From positions 32,019,710-32,083,709 of the forward strand of contig NC_087069.1 of NCBI RefSeq assembly GCF_963678635.1: a DNA stretch of 64,000 bases, in the 5' to 3' direction. The position numbers were made by a program, and so were the translations under genes. A model generated the notes under the pieces. The model made no database searches. It saw nothing but the letters and a program-made list of their open reading frames with translations, and had not been told where the DNA came from. The stretch comes from Symsagittifera roscoffensis (taxonomy: Eukaryota; Xenacoelomorpha; Acoela; Convolutidae). The stretch's first letter is position 1. Every line of letters begins with the position of its first letter. Positions 41,041 to 51,800 of this stretch are shown piece after piece.

Positions 41041-41847
41041 GCTTCGAGCCTCACTGGGTTCGTGGCTACATTCGAGCTTCGTCTTAGCTCACCTTATTTT
41101 CTGCTTTGAGCCTCTCGGTTCTTGGCTACTTCCTGTCGAGCTTTACCTGAGCTCATTTCCTCTGCTGCTTCGAGCCTCACTGGGTTCGTGGCTACATTCG
41201 AGCTTCGTCTTAGCTCACCTTATTTTCTCCTTTGAGCCTCTCGGTTCTTGGCTGCTTCCTGTCGAGCTTTACCTGAGCTCATTTCCTCTGCTGCTTCGAG
41301 CCTCACTGGGTTCGTGGCTACATTCGAGCTTCGTCTTAGCTCACCTTATTTTCTGCTTTGAGCCTCTCGGTTCTTGGCTGCTTCCTGTCGAGCTTTACCT
41401 GAGCTCATTTCCTCTGCTGCTTCGAGCCTCACTGGGTTCGTGGCTACATTCCAGCTTCGTCTTAGCTCACCTTATTTTCTGCTTTGAGCCTCTCGGTTCT
41501 TGGCTGCTTCCTGTCGAGCTTTACCTGAGCTCATTTCCTCTGCTGCTTCGAGCCTCACTGGGTTCGTGGCTACATTCGAGCTTCGTCTTAGCTCACCTTA
41601 TTTTCTGCTTTGAGCCTCTCGGTTCTTGGCTGCTTCCTGTCGAGCTTTACCTGAGCTCATTCCTCTGCTGCTTCGAGCCTCACTGGGTTCGTGGCTACAT
41701 TCGAGCTTCGTCTTAGCTCACCTTATTTTCTGCTTTGAGCCTCTCGGTTCTTGGCTGCTTCCTGTCGAGCTTTACCTGAGCTCATTTCCTCTGCTGCTTC
41801 GAGCCTCACTGGGTTCGTGGCTACATTCGAGCTTCGTTTAGCTCATC
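41041..41847 (+). repeat. 126-bp tandem array, six units plus a part
   Basis: Units start at 41041, 41167, 41293, 41419, 41545, 41670 and 41796 (partial). The period is 126 bp except one of 125 after a single T is lost. Each unit contains four stem-loop words: GAGCCTCACTGGGTTCGTGG with CT, GAGCTTCGTCTTAGCTC, GAGCCTCTCGGTTCTTGGCT and GAGCTTTACCTGAGCTC. Units differ by only a few substitutions. Because 126 is a multiple of three, a 42-residue unit stays open, but no in-frame ATG starts it. Confidence 0.95.
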
Positions 41848-41903
41848 AACTGCTTCGAACAACTCTAGTTCGTCTCATTCGCTACGCTACAGCGATAAAG
41901 GCA

Positions 41904-42104
41904 AGTTGTCCTCTGGGAGGTCAACTGGTATAAGTGCAAATTTTATTGCACAGGGATAAATCTACGGTATTAGGACAGGTAGGTAAACAGGTACATCAAC
42001 TTTAGTTGTCCTCTGGGAGGTCAGCAATCACAATTCGGTCGTCTGCTAAATAGTGACAGGTAGGTAGGTAAATACGTCATCCTCAGTTGTCCTCTGGGAG
42101 GTCA
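41904..42104 (+). repeat. Three copies of a 20-bp leader motif
   Basis: AGTTGTCCTCTGGGAGGTCA occurs at 41904, 42004 and 42085, in each case near TAGGTAGG-type runs (42055-42420 holds many GGTAGGTA words). CCTC/GAGG can pair as a hairpin (CCTCTGGGAGG). It may act in packaging or translation of the genomic RNA; that is inference. Confidence 0.85.
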
Positions 42105-42449
42105 ACACTCATTGGTGCTAATCTTTGCACCCGGTTTTTTTTGCCGTTTATACTGGTAATTGGTAGGTAGGTAGGGTCGGTAGGCTGGTAGGACCAGGTA
42201 GGTTCTTGGACTAGCTTTAAAATCGCAGTTAATTGTTAATACCGAGGACACTTTGAACGACCGCTCAATTTTCCCTCGGAGGTAGGTACAAGTGGTAAGG
42301 TACAGTGGTAATTGGTTAAACTTTATCCATTATTTCGCTCCTTCTTACGAGCATCGGTGGTATTCGGTATAAGTTGGTAGGTTGGTAAAGGTAAATTCAT
42401 ATACTGGTATAAGTTGGTAGGTATTGGTTTACGTCTCCTGGTTCAAGGT

Positions 42450-45400
42450 ATGGCCCCATCCGGTAGAAATAAAACGACGCAAAACAATGACAGCGATCCT
42501 TCGGAACAAAATGGTACCCAAACGCAAGATACCAATCAAAACGTTCAAGAGACTGGCGTTCGAAAACTGGTTTCGCTTCGACGTCATCACGAAATGGAGA
42601 TCAATACTTTGATCGACATGCTCGAAAACAACATCTACGAGGAAGAAGATGATCTTGAACTCATCAATGAAACGTTCACTGAATTGTCTCAATTCCAACA
42701 AAAACTTGATACCCTGAACGATCAAATGTTACAGGCTGGTTCTGAACACGATTTTGAAGAACATTCTCACTGGACAGTACAGTTGAAACAGAAAATCCGA
42801 GTATTTTCAATGAAAGTGAAAAAATATTTGAAAAAACAAGTATCAAATCCTGCTACTTCTACAATTCCAAATAACAGCGCTCAAGAAAATGCTACTTCAA
42901 TTTTCCCACAGGAAACCGCAACCTCCATGCCGACTGCAAACATAATGGATATACCAAACAACAACCTTATAACCATGAGCAACAATACTCAAGGCAATGC
43001 AAGAACAGCTGCCGCTGACGACAACCTTTCGGCGCCATTTCAAGGCGACCAATCATTTTCAAATCCATTTGCTAGTGATGTTCCTAACCACAGCTCACAA
43101 CAAGCTAGTGCTGCAAACCCTCCTAACAACAACAATCGAGCTTTGGCAACTAATTCAAGCGACACTTCTACTACATTCAGTCGATCAGTGCCAAAACTGA
43201 AGCCTACAATTTTCAATGGCAATCCCAACTATTGGTTGCACTGGTATGGTGTATTCGTATCATCGATTCATAATTCTAATATGTCTCCAACTGAAAAGAT
43301 GATCCATCTTCAATCATTGGTAACTGGCCCAGCTAAACTAATGATAGCTGGTTATGGTGCAAACGGCGACACATACGAACTAGCACTACAACGTCTTCGT
43401 GAAAACTTTGGCAATACCAATAGAATTGTCAACTCTTTTTTGCAACGTCTTGCAAATTTCAAACCTCCAAATCTGGCTCAACCAGAATCATACATGCAGT
43501 TTTCTGCTTTTCTCCTAACTTTAGTGGACACTTTTGAGCAACTTGGTTTTGTTCACGATATTTGTTCTACAACAAACTTGAACACTGCTCTGGCAAAGCT
43601 TCCCGACCCTGTGAGATTAGAATGGAATCGCTTCGTCATCGACAAAGACTACGATCAACCCTCCTTGAGACATCTAGCACAATGGTTTCAACGGTACGCA
43701 CAGGCGTGTCGCGACATGCCTCCGACAGGTTTCCGAAACCAAAACAATAACAATTTTAACAATTCTTCTGGAAACGCTAAACACCCTAGTGGTTCCCGTT
43801 TCAATGGTTTTACTACAAATGGTGTAGGAAATCAAAATCAGCGCTTTAACCATCAGGGAGATCAACAAAACTCTCGTGCTCAGAATAATGTAAACTCGAA
43901 TGCTTGTCCTAGTGGAGACACCTGTGGACCTCTCTACAAATGCGAGCACTTCAAAGCTTTAGACCCTAAGCAACGAAAAGAGCATGCCCGAAAAATGCAC
44001 TTATGCTTTAACTGTCTAGGGAATCATAGGTTTACTGACTGCAATTCGAAATCGCTCTGTCGAACCGATAATTGTGGTAAAAAACACCACACTCTACTCC
44101 ACGATCCTTCTGATACTTATGGAAAAAACCCTAGTAAAGCTGCAGTGAATCGCGCAATAGCTTGTCAGAGATCAGGTCAATCAGCTTTTGTACCAATCGA
44201 ATTATCAAATGGTGATAAAACACTTTGTACCTACGCTTTCTTAGATAGTGGTAGCTGCGTAACTCTACTACTGGACTCAGTGGCAACTCAACTAGGCTTG
44301 GACGTCAACAAGAAGCACTCACTTCCCATATCTGGATATCATGAGACCAAGTCAGTTCAAGTTACATCTGTGGATGTACAAATTAGACCATACAAAAGCA
44401 CATCGACTCTAATGACGCTCGATGACCTACTCACGGTAGATGAAAATAATTTGGCCCCAGTTGATATTTTTCAACTAAACGCAATGTGCAACAATTTTCC
44501 ACATTTAAAGCATGTTAAATACCCGGACTTAAACGACAATAGCATATCGCTAGTCATCGGAAACAACAATCCAGAATATCATGAGATCAAAAATACCGTT
44601 TATGGCCCCAAGAATGTTCCCTGGGCTATCGAAACCCTTTTGGGATGGACATGCACAGGTCGGAACAAAACGCAATATAATTCCGTTCCATCTGTTCCGG
44701 TGAACTTCACACAAGTTCATTCACACAATAACTTAGATGAAAAATTATACCAGAAAGTTCTCAACTGGATGAAAATAGAAAACACAGGCATCGCTTCTTC
44801 AAAACGCTCGCACTCCAAATCGGGTAAAAGAGCAATCGATATTCTCGAAAACTCTTGTACTTTAGTAGATGGTCACTATCAAATTGACCTTCTTTGGAAA
44901 GAGGATACTGATCTTCCAAATAACCGTTGGCTAGCTGAAAAGCAACTCAACAGTCTCGAATTTCGCCTTAAAAGTAAACCTGATTTAAGGGAGAAATACC
45001 GCGCAACAGTCATCACTGACTTAGAAAAAGGCTTTGTCACCAAAATAGATGCAAAACATGACACTGCAATCAAATCTTGGTATTTGCCGCATCATCCAGT
45101 GACAAATGTCAACAAACCAGACAAAGTTAGACGAGTCTCAAATGCTTCCAGCATTTTTCAGGGTAAATCCCTCAACTCGAGTTTGCTCAAAGGGCCCGAT
45201 CTTTTGTGCAACTTAACAGGTCTCATAATTCGCTTTCGACAAAATAAAATAGCAATATCTGCTGACATAGATGCTATGTTTATGCAAGTGCTAGTCAGCC
45301 CAAAGGATAGACCTTTTCTAAGATACCTTTGGAAAGAAAATGGTAAATTAGAAACTCACGAATATACACGACACATTTTCGGTGCCACAGACTCACCATG

Positions 45401-48035
45401 CGTGGCTTGCTACGCAGCACGACGATGTGCATCAGACAGTAAAAACGACTTTCCTCTGGCTTCTGAAATCATTCAACGGAATATCTACATGGATGATTTG
45501 TATGTCACTTCGTCAACGGTAGAAGAAGCCCTCCAACAAATGACACAACTACGAGGATCTTTATCTCGAGGTGGGTTCAACTTGAATAAGTGGAACTCAA
45601 ACAGTAAACCATTCCTGGATTCAATTGATCCAAATATTTTAGTCAGCCCTAATGATCCAACGCCTAAACATCAACGAGTTCTCGGTGTTCACTGGAATAC
45701 CAACACTGACTGCTACTTCATCGATAACAAAAAGTTTGTAAAAATTCTACGTATTGGCATTGCTACGCAACGGAAACTCCTGAAGTATACCGCTTCTTTA
45801 TTTGACCCACTCGGAATAGTGGCTCCATTGACAATTCGGATTCGAAAAGTTCTCCAATCTGTTTGGTCACAAGGTGTTAAGTGGGATACTCCATTAGACA
45901 CGGATAAACTTCCCGATTTCAAACTTTGGGTAGACGAAATGGAAAATTTCGAAACTGTTTCATTCCAAAGGAACTTCTTTGATAAAGAAAACCCTGCTTC
46001 AATCCAGCTTCACACGTTTTGTGATGCATCAGAATTCGCTCTCGCTGCTGTTTGCTACCTAAGAATAGTCTACAGCGACGGCTCCACATCTTTGAAGTTT
46101 ATAATAGGAAAGACAAGAGTCGCTCCTATGAAACGTGTTACAATTCCCAATCTCGAGTTGCAAGCTGCAGTATATGCTGCCCAACTATCGCTCTTTGTTT
46201 CAGAGGAAATTGACCTCAAAGTTGAAAAAACTTATTTCTGGTCTGACAGTACTACTGTTTTGTATTGGCTGCGAACACCTGAAATACGACACAAAATTTT
46301 CGTCGCTAATCGGCTTCAGAAAATTTTAGACGTTTCTAAACCTGAACAGTGGTTTCACGTTCCAACTCTGCTAAATCCTGCTGACGACGGTACCAGAGGA
46401 TACATTGCTTTAGAAATGACCTCAAGCTGTCGGTGGCTACTAGGACCGGAATTTCTGTTGAACGATTCTTCTCAATGGCCTTCACAGGAAAACATTCGGC
46501 TTGAGAACATTCCTGTATTCGTTACTTCATTAGAGGCTAAATTTGAGCCTATATTTGACATCAAACGCTTCAGCAACTGGAAAAGACTAATACGGACAGT
46601 TGCATACTGCTTCTTATTCGCAGAAAATCTCAAACGGAAGATCAACAAACAGTCGAAGGTCGATCTTCAACTCTTGCATCTAACGAAATCGCACTTTCTC
46701 ATAATTAAAACTGCCCAAAGGACAGATTTTGTCTCTGAAATTTCAGACATCAAAAAAGAAAAACCAATTGAAGGCAAAAGTAGACTTCGAACATTAGCAC
46801 CGTTTGTGGACAACTTCGGTATCCTGCGTTCTCGTGGACGTCTCACGCGTGCCCCTATCATGCTATCAGCTAGATATCCAATCATTCTCGCTGGTGAAAA
46901 CCCCAATGTTCGCCTGCTGCTAGCTAACATCCATGTTCTACATTCCCACTGCGGAAAGGAACAAGCAATGGCCATAGCACAGGAAAACTACTGGATTCTT
47001 CGCTGCCGCGTCATGCTGAAAAGTATCATACACAGTTGTATACCCTGCAGAAGAATGCAACAACAAGTCGACTACCCTCAGATGTCAGATCTTCCAATTG
47101 ATCGACTGCCATCAAAAAATCATTTTCCTTTTGCAACGACTGGATTGGACTACGTTGGACCTTTTCCCATCATCCTTCAAGGAAAACAATACCAAGCGTA
47201 TATTTTACTGTTCACATGCTTAGTGATCAGAGCTGTTCATCTTGAAATCTCATTAGGACTATCGACAGACAGCACTCTTCTTTGTATCAGACGCTTTTTT
47301 GCCCGGCGAGGAAAACCATCGAAAATGGTTTCTGATTGTGGGACAAGTTTTGTGGGCTCCAATTCTGAGCTGAAGAAATGTCTAGACAACTTGGAAAAGA
47401 ACAAAGAATTTGTGGAAAGCATCAATCAGCTGGACGTATCACTCGAATGGAAATTCAACCCTCCTGCGGCCCCTCATTTTGGTGGTTCTTGGGAACGACT
47501 AGTTCAGATATTTAAACTTTCCCTGTACAAAGTCATCGGATCAAGAACACTCTCCTATGAAACACTGGCTACTTTCACGACCGAAATTGAATCAACCATG
47601 AATTCACGACCTTTAACCAATGTGTCTGACGACATCAAAGATGATCTGCCTCTCACTCCCAACCATTTCCTTCTTGGTCGTGGAACTCCAAATTTACCGC
47701 CTGGTATCTTCAAGGACAAGGATTTATCTCTGTCAAAATCATGGAAAGCATCCCAACTACTCGCAGATCACTTCTGGAATCGCTTTCTTCGAGAGTACTT
47801 ACCAGGTCAGCAGAAACGATCAAAGTGGACTTCTGCGACTTCCAATTTGCAACCCAACGACATGGTCTGGATGTTGGAGGATTTTACACCTCGTGGACTG
47901 TGGCCTCTTGCTAAAGTGGTGGAAACCTTTCCTGGACAAGATGGAATAGTCCGCTCAGTGAAGCTGAAAACGCCAACTGGATTCAAAGTTCGACCTGTGG
48001 TCAAATTGAGCCGCGTTTTCCCAGTTTCGCAGTAA
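42450..48035 (+). CDS. BEL/Pao Gag-Pol polyprotein
   Basis: The single 1861-residue frame starts at the first in-frame ATG (42450, MAPSGRNK); upstream in-frame codons lack an ATG. Domains in order: charged N terminus, DUF1759-type gag core (about 251-420, FNGNPNYWLHWY), zinc knuckle C519-C531 (CFNCLGNHRFTDC), DUF1758-type aspartic protease (D599, LDSGS), reverse transcriptase (D939 and D941; YMDD with D1015/D1016), A17/RNase H region (FCDAS, D1192; SDSTTVLYWL, D1266), integrase zinc finger (H1495...H1500...C1530-C1533), integrase core (D1567, D1629, E1682) and a DUF5641-type C terminus (about 1760-1855, KVRPVVKLSRVFP). This is the full BEL/Pao set and no catalytic residue I checked is missing. 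The product would be cleaved by its own protease to form virus-like particles in which the RNA is copied. No env. Confidence 0.95.
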   Translation: MAPSGRNKTTQNNDSDPSEQNGTQTQDTNQNVQETGVRKLVSLRRHHEMEINTLIDMLENNIYEEEDDLELINETFTELSQFQQKLDTLNDQMLQAGSEHDFEEHSHWTVQLKQKIRVFSMKVKKYLKKQVSNPATSTIPNNSAQENATSIFPQETATSMPTANIMDIPNNNLITMSNNTQGNARTAAADDNLSAPFQGDQSFSNPFASDVPNHSSQQASAANPPNNNNRALATNSSDTSTTFSRSVPKLKPTIFNGNPNYWLHWYGVFVSSIHNSNMSPTEKMIHLQSLVTGPAKLMIAGYGANGDTYELALQRLRENFGNTNRIVNSFLQRLANFKPPNLAQPESYMQFSAFLLTLVDTFEQLGFVHDICSTTNLNTALAKLPDPVRLEWNRFVIDKDYDQPSLRHLAQWFQRYAQACRDMPPTGFRNQNNNNFNNSSGNAKHPSGSRFNGFTTNGVGNQNQRFNHQGDQQNSRAQNNVNSNACPSGDTCGPLYKCEHFKALDPKQRKEHARKMHLCFNCLGNHRFTDCNSKSLCRTDNCGKKHHTLLHDPSDTYGKNPSKAAVNRAIACQRSGQSAFVPIELSNGDKTLCTYAFLDSGSCVTLLLDSVATQLGLDVNKKHSLPISGYHETKSVQVTSVDVQIRPYKSTSTLMTLDDLLTVDENNLAPVDIFQLNAMCNNFPHLKHVKYPDLNDNSISLVIGNNNPEYHEIKNTVYGPKNVPWAIETLLGWTCTGRNKTQYNSVPSVPVNFTQVHSHNNLDEKLYQKVLNWMKIENTGIASSKRSHSKSGKRAIDILENSCTLVDGHYQIDLLWKEDTDLPNNRWLAEKQLNSLEFRLKSKPDLREKYRATVITDLEKGFVTKIDAKHDTAIKSWYLPHHPVTNVNKPDKVRRVSNASSIFQGKSLNSSLLKGPDLLCNLTGLIIRFRQNKIAISADIDAMFMQVLVSPKDRPFLRYLWKENGKLETHEYTRHIFGATDSPCVACYAARRCASDSKNDFPLASEIIQRNIYMDDLYVTSSTVEEALQQMTQLRGSLSRGGFNLNKWNSNSKPFLDSIDPNILVSPNDPTPKHQRVLGVHWNTNTDCYFIDNKKFVKILRIGIATQRKLLKYTASLFDPLGIVAPLTIRIRKVLQSVWSQGVKWDTPLDTDKLPDFKLWVDEMENFETVSFQRNFFDKENPASIQLHTFCDASEFALAAVCYLRIVYSDGSTSLKFIIGKTRVAPMKRVTIPNLELQAAVYAAQLSLFVSEEIDLKVEKTYFWSDSTTVLYWLRTPEIRHKIFVANRLQKILDVSKPEQWFHVPTLLNPADDGTRGYIALEMTSSCRWLLGPEFLLNDSSQWPSQENIRLENIPVFVTSLEAKFEPIFDIKRFSNWKRLIRTVAYCFLFAENLKRKINKQSKVDLQLLHLTKSHFLIIKTAQRTDFVSEISDIKKEKPIEGKSRLRTLAPFVDNFGILRSRGRLTRAPIMLSARYPIILAGENPNVRLLLANIHVLHSHCGKEQAMAIAQENYWILRCRVMLKSIIHSCIPCRRMQQQVDYPQMSDLPIDRLPSKNHFPFATTGLDYVGPFPIILQGKQYQAYILLFTCLVIRAVHLEISLGLSTDSTLLCIRRFFARRGKPSKMVSDCGTSFVGSNSELKKCLDNLEKNKEFVESINQLDVSLEWKFNPPAAPHFGGSWERLVQIFKLSLYKVIGSRTLSYETLATFTTEIESTMNSRPLTNVSDDIKDDLPLTPNHFLLGRGTPNLPPGIFKDKDLSLSKSWKASQLLADHFWNRFLREYLPGQQKRSKWTSATSNLQPNDMVWMLEDFTPRGLWPLAKVVETFPGQDGIVRSVKLKTPTGFKVRPVVKLSRVFPVSQ

Positions 48036-48289
48036 CCAAGCTCCAAATAGCTAACCAACCAAATAATCACGCAACTCAGCCTTCAACATATCAACTCGAC
48101 AAAGATGAACAAATCTACGACTCGTCAATTCAACTAAGACAATCAGCTCAACGATAGACAAACCAAGATGAAGATGAAAAAGAACAATTTCTGGTTCCCT
48201 TATCTACTGGTTCCCTTATCTTTGTATTTTACCGTATCCTTACTATTTTATTCAATACTTTATTTGCAAGCTCTGCAAATGTGGGCGGG
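48036..48289 (+). other. 3' untranslated part of the BEL/Pao element
   Basis: About 250 bp between the stop codon and the 3' LTR. TTCTGGTTCCCTTATCTACT has a short direct repeat (GGTTCCCTTATCT, twice near 48192-48222). The last bases before the LTR (GTGGGCGGG, 48281-48289) are purine-rich and the likely plus-strand primer. Confidence 0.7.
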
Positions 48290-48692
48290 TGTTAATTGTA
48301 AACAATTAAGGTCACCTTTCTCTCAACTTGACTTTTGACATTACAGCCAAGCTGACTCACTCGTTTCTCTCAACTTTTCAAAAACAGCATGACTTACAAG
48401 GAAATGACAAACTTTCAGGTAAAATAATGTTTCAATTTATACGAAAACTCGGGATTAATATCAACTTTTCTGAATAACCCCCTTATTAACAGTTCCCCTT
48501 TTTCTAACGTTCGCCTTTTAGTATTCCCCGTACCATGTAATATAATATCCCTATTTATGATATTATATTTACCTTAGTTTTATCCCTGATTTACTATTGT
48601 ATTATTTTTCATGTACTTACTCAACTGATGCCCAACTGCATGGAACTCCTTTGACTCAACCCTTAAAACTACCCTTACTAACAATTGGTGTN
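48290..48692 (+). repeat. 3' LTR of the BEL/Pao element, truncated by the gap
   Basis: Matches 39840-40242 with two differences. The last 35 or so bases of the LTR and the 3' target flank are hidden by the Ns. Confidence 0.95.
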
Positions 48693-48891
48693 NNNNNNNN
48701 NNNNNNNNNNNNNNNNNNNNNNNNNNNNNNNNNNNNNNNNNNNNNNNNNNNNNNNNNNNNNNNNNNNNNNNNNNNNNNNNNNNNNNNNNNNNNNNNNNNN
48801 NNNNNNNNNNNNNNNNNNNNNNNNNNNNNNNNNNNNNNNNNNNNNNNNNNNNNNNNNNNNNNNNNNNNNNNNNNNNNNNNNNNNNNNNNNN
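48693..48891. other. Assembly gap (199 N)
   Basis: A run of undetermined bases separating the 3' LTR from satellite sequence. The true length is not knowable from here, and frames drawn through it are meaningless. Confidence 0.99.
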
Positions 48892-51800
48892 GGTCCCATC
48901 GTTTTCGCGAACACATCTATGTTTTTCCTAAATTTTTGAACCTAGGGAGGAGTTAAAGGGAGGTTGAAAACTATTTTTATTGGTTTACCAGGGTGACATT
49001 CAAGTATTGCAATAACTTACTATGAAAAGCAACGGATTTTATTACATCAGAAGGTTTCAGTTTTAAAATCAGTTAAGATGTTTTTTTTATCAAAAAAAGG
49101 CTCGGTGTATTTCATTAAGTTTTCAAGTCCCGGCGCTATTTTACATTACGCTGTATCAAACCAATGTATCAACGCATCAATAAATATTCTTTCCTCGTGT
49201 TCCAAAACAATTTTTTCTAAGAACTGCTGAGAATAAAAAACCATTGGTAACATTAAATAAAAATTTTCTCTAATATGAAATAAAAAAATTTAAAAAAACT
49301 TTTGCAAAAAACAAGGACTTTTGCAAAATTTTTAATCCAATTCAACTAGTTTTTCCTAGAGCAGTTCTTGGGACAGTGGTCAGTGGTCAAGGGTGCTGCC
49401 AGCTCATGGTAATCATATTTTTGAAAGCACTTATTTCATCCTAAATTTCATCCATCAGTAAAAAAAAACTTATGTTTGCCAGTTTTGTGATCGTTCTTCC
49501 GCCTCGGCCGCTGCCGCCGCTTCGGGATTACAAACCAAAAGAGTTGTTGTAGATCTAAAGTAGAGAAAAGGTGAACAAGGCGAATTTTTGCTTAATAAGT
49601 GCATTCAATTTTAACTGCCTAGAGAATCTTCCTGCACAATTCAGACAAGATAGGCCATTCCTTCCGTCTTCGGTCCCATCGTTTTCGCGAACACATCTAT
49701 GTTTTTCCTAAATGTTTGAACCTAGGCAGGAGTTAAATGGAGGTTCCAAACTATTTTTATTGGTTCCCACACGGGTGACATTCAAGAATTGCAATAACTT
49801 ACTATGAAAAGCAACGGATTTTATTACATCAGAGGGTTTCAGTTTAATTTTCATTTAAGATGTTTTTTATCAAAAAAGGCTCGGTGTATTTCATTGAGTT
49901 TTCAAGTTCCGCGGCTATTTTTCAATATGCTGTATCAAACCAATGTATCAACGCATCAATAAATATTCTTTCCTCGTGTTCCAAAACAATTTTTTCTAAG
50001 AACTGCTGAGAATAAAAAACCATTGGTAACATTAAATAAAAATTTTCTCTAATATGAAATAAAAAAATTTAAAAAAACTTTTGCAAAAAACAAGGACTTT
50101 TGCAAAATTTTTAATCCAATTCAACTAGTTTTTCCTAGAGCAGTTCTTGGGACAGTGGTCAGTGGTCAAGGGTGCTGCCAGCTCATGGTAATCATATTTT
50201 TGAAAGCACTTATTTCATCCTAAATTTCATCCATCAGTAAAAAAAAACTTATGTTTGCCAGTTTTGTGATCGTTCTTCCGCCTCGGCCGCTGCCGCCGCT
50301 TCGGGATTACAAACCAAAAGAGTTGTTGTAGATCTAAAGTAGAGAAAAGGTGAACAAGGCGAATTTTTGCTTAATAAGTGCATTCAATTTTAACTGCCTA
50401 GAGAATCTTCCTGCACAATTCAGACAAGATAGGCCATTCCTTCCGTCTTCGGTCCCATCGTTTTCGCGAACACATCTATGTTTTTCCTAAATGTTTGAAC
50501 CTAGGGAGGAGTTAAATAGAGGTTACAAACTATTTTTATTGGATCCCACACGGGTGACATTCAAGTATTGCAATAACTTACTATGAAAGGCAACGGATTT
50601 TATTACATCAGAAGGTTTCAGTTTTAAAATCATTTAAGATGTTTTTTTATCAAAAAAAGGCTCGGTGCTCGGTGTATTTCATTGAGTTTTCAAGTTCTGG
50701 CGCTATTTTACATTATGCTGTATCAAAACAATGTATCAACGCATCAAAAATTATTCTTTCCTCGTGTTCCAAAACAATTTTTTTAAGAACTGCTGAGAAT
50801 AAAAAACCATTTGTAACATTAAATAAAAAATTTCTCTAATATGAAATAAAAAAATTCAAAAAAACTTTTGCAAAAAACAAGGATTTGTACGCGAAAATTG
50901 AAAATGTTTCAGCATTCCAAGTAATATTTTAGGAAATAAAAACTATGCTTCCAATCTGACAAAAACATCCAAAATTTTTAATCCAATTCACATAGTTTTT
51001 CCTTGAGCAGTTCTTGGGACAGTTTTCAGTGGTCAGTGGTGCTGCCAGCTCATGGTACTTATATTTTTGAAGCAGTTATTTTATCCTAAATTTCATCCAT
51101 CATTAAAAAATACCTATATTTGCCAGTTTTCTGATCGTTCTTCCACCTCGGCCGCTGCCGCCGTTTCGGGATTACAAACCAAAAGATTTGTTGTAGATCT
51201 AAAGTAGAGAAAAGGTGAACAAGCGAATTTTGGCTTAATAAGTGCATTAAATTTTAACTGCCTAGAAAATCTTCCTGCACTATTCAGACAAGATAGGCCA
51301 TGCGTTCCGTCTTCGGTCCCATCGTTTTCGCGAACACATTTATGTTTTTCCTAAATGTTTGAACCTAGGGAGGAGTTAAATAGAGGTTACAAACTATTTT
51401 TATTGGATTATACACGGGTGACATTCAAGTATTGCAATAATTTACTATGAAAAGCAACGGATTTTGTTACATCAAAAGGTTTCAGTTTTAAAATCATTTA
51501 AGATGTTTTTTTATCAAAAAAAGGCTCGGTGCTCGGTGTATTTCATTGAGTTTTCAAGTTCTGGCGCTATTTTACATTATGCTGTATCAAAACAATGTAT
51601 CAACGCATCAAAAATTATTCTTTCCTCGTGTTCCAAAACAATTTTTTTAAGAACTGCTGAGAATAAAAAACCATTTGTAACATTAAATAAAAAGTTTCTC
51701 TAATATGAAATAAAAAAATTCAAAAAAACTTTTGCAAAAAACAAGGATTTGTACGCGAAAATTGAAAAAATGTTTCAGCATTCCAAGTAATATTTTAGGA

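Larger units (their letters stand above)
39840..48692 (+). mobile_element. BEL/Pao LTR retrotransposon, young, nearly complete
   Basis: Order: 5' LTR (39840 to about 40277), primer-binding-site-like TGGCGCCCCGAAAAAG (40278), a 2.1-kb leader, one gag-pol frame (42450-48035), a G-rich polypurine-like GTGGGCGGG, and the 3' LTR from 48290, cut by Ns after 403 bases. Over the comparable part the two LTRs differ at two positions (39938/48388 and 40205/48655), so insertion is recent. The coding frame is unbroken. There is no envelope-like frame. Confidence 0.95.

Noticed and set aside
41039-41716. 225-codon open frame in the BEL/Pao leader
   Set aside because: It begins at a TTG, not ATG, consists only of the 126-bp repeat, and the hairpin words explain the conservation; not called as a protein.
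48597-48956. Frames spanning the N gap
   Set aside because: They exist only because Ns do not code stops.
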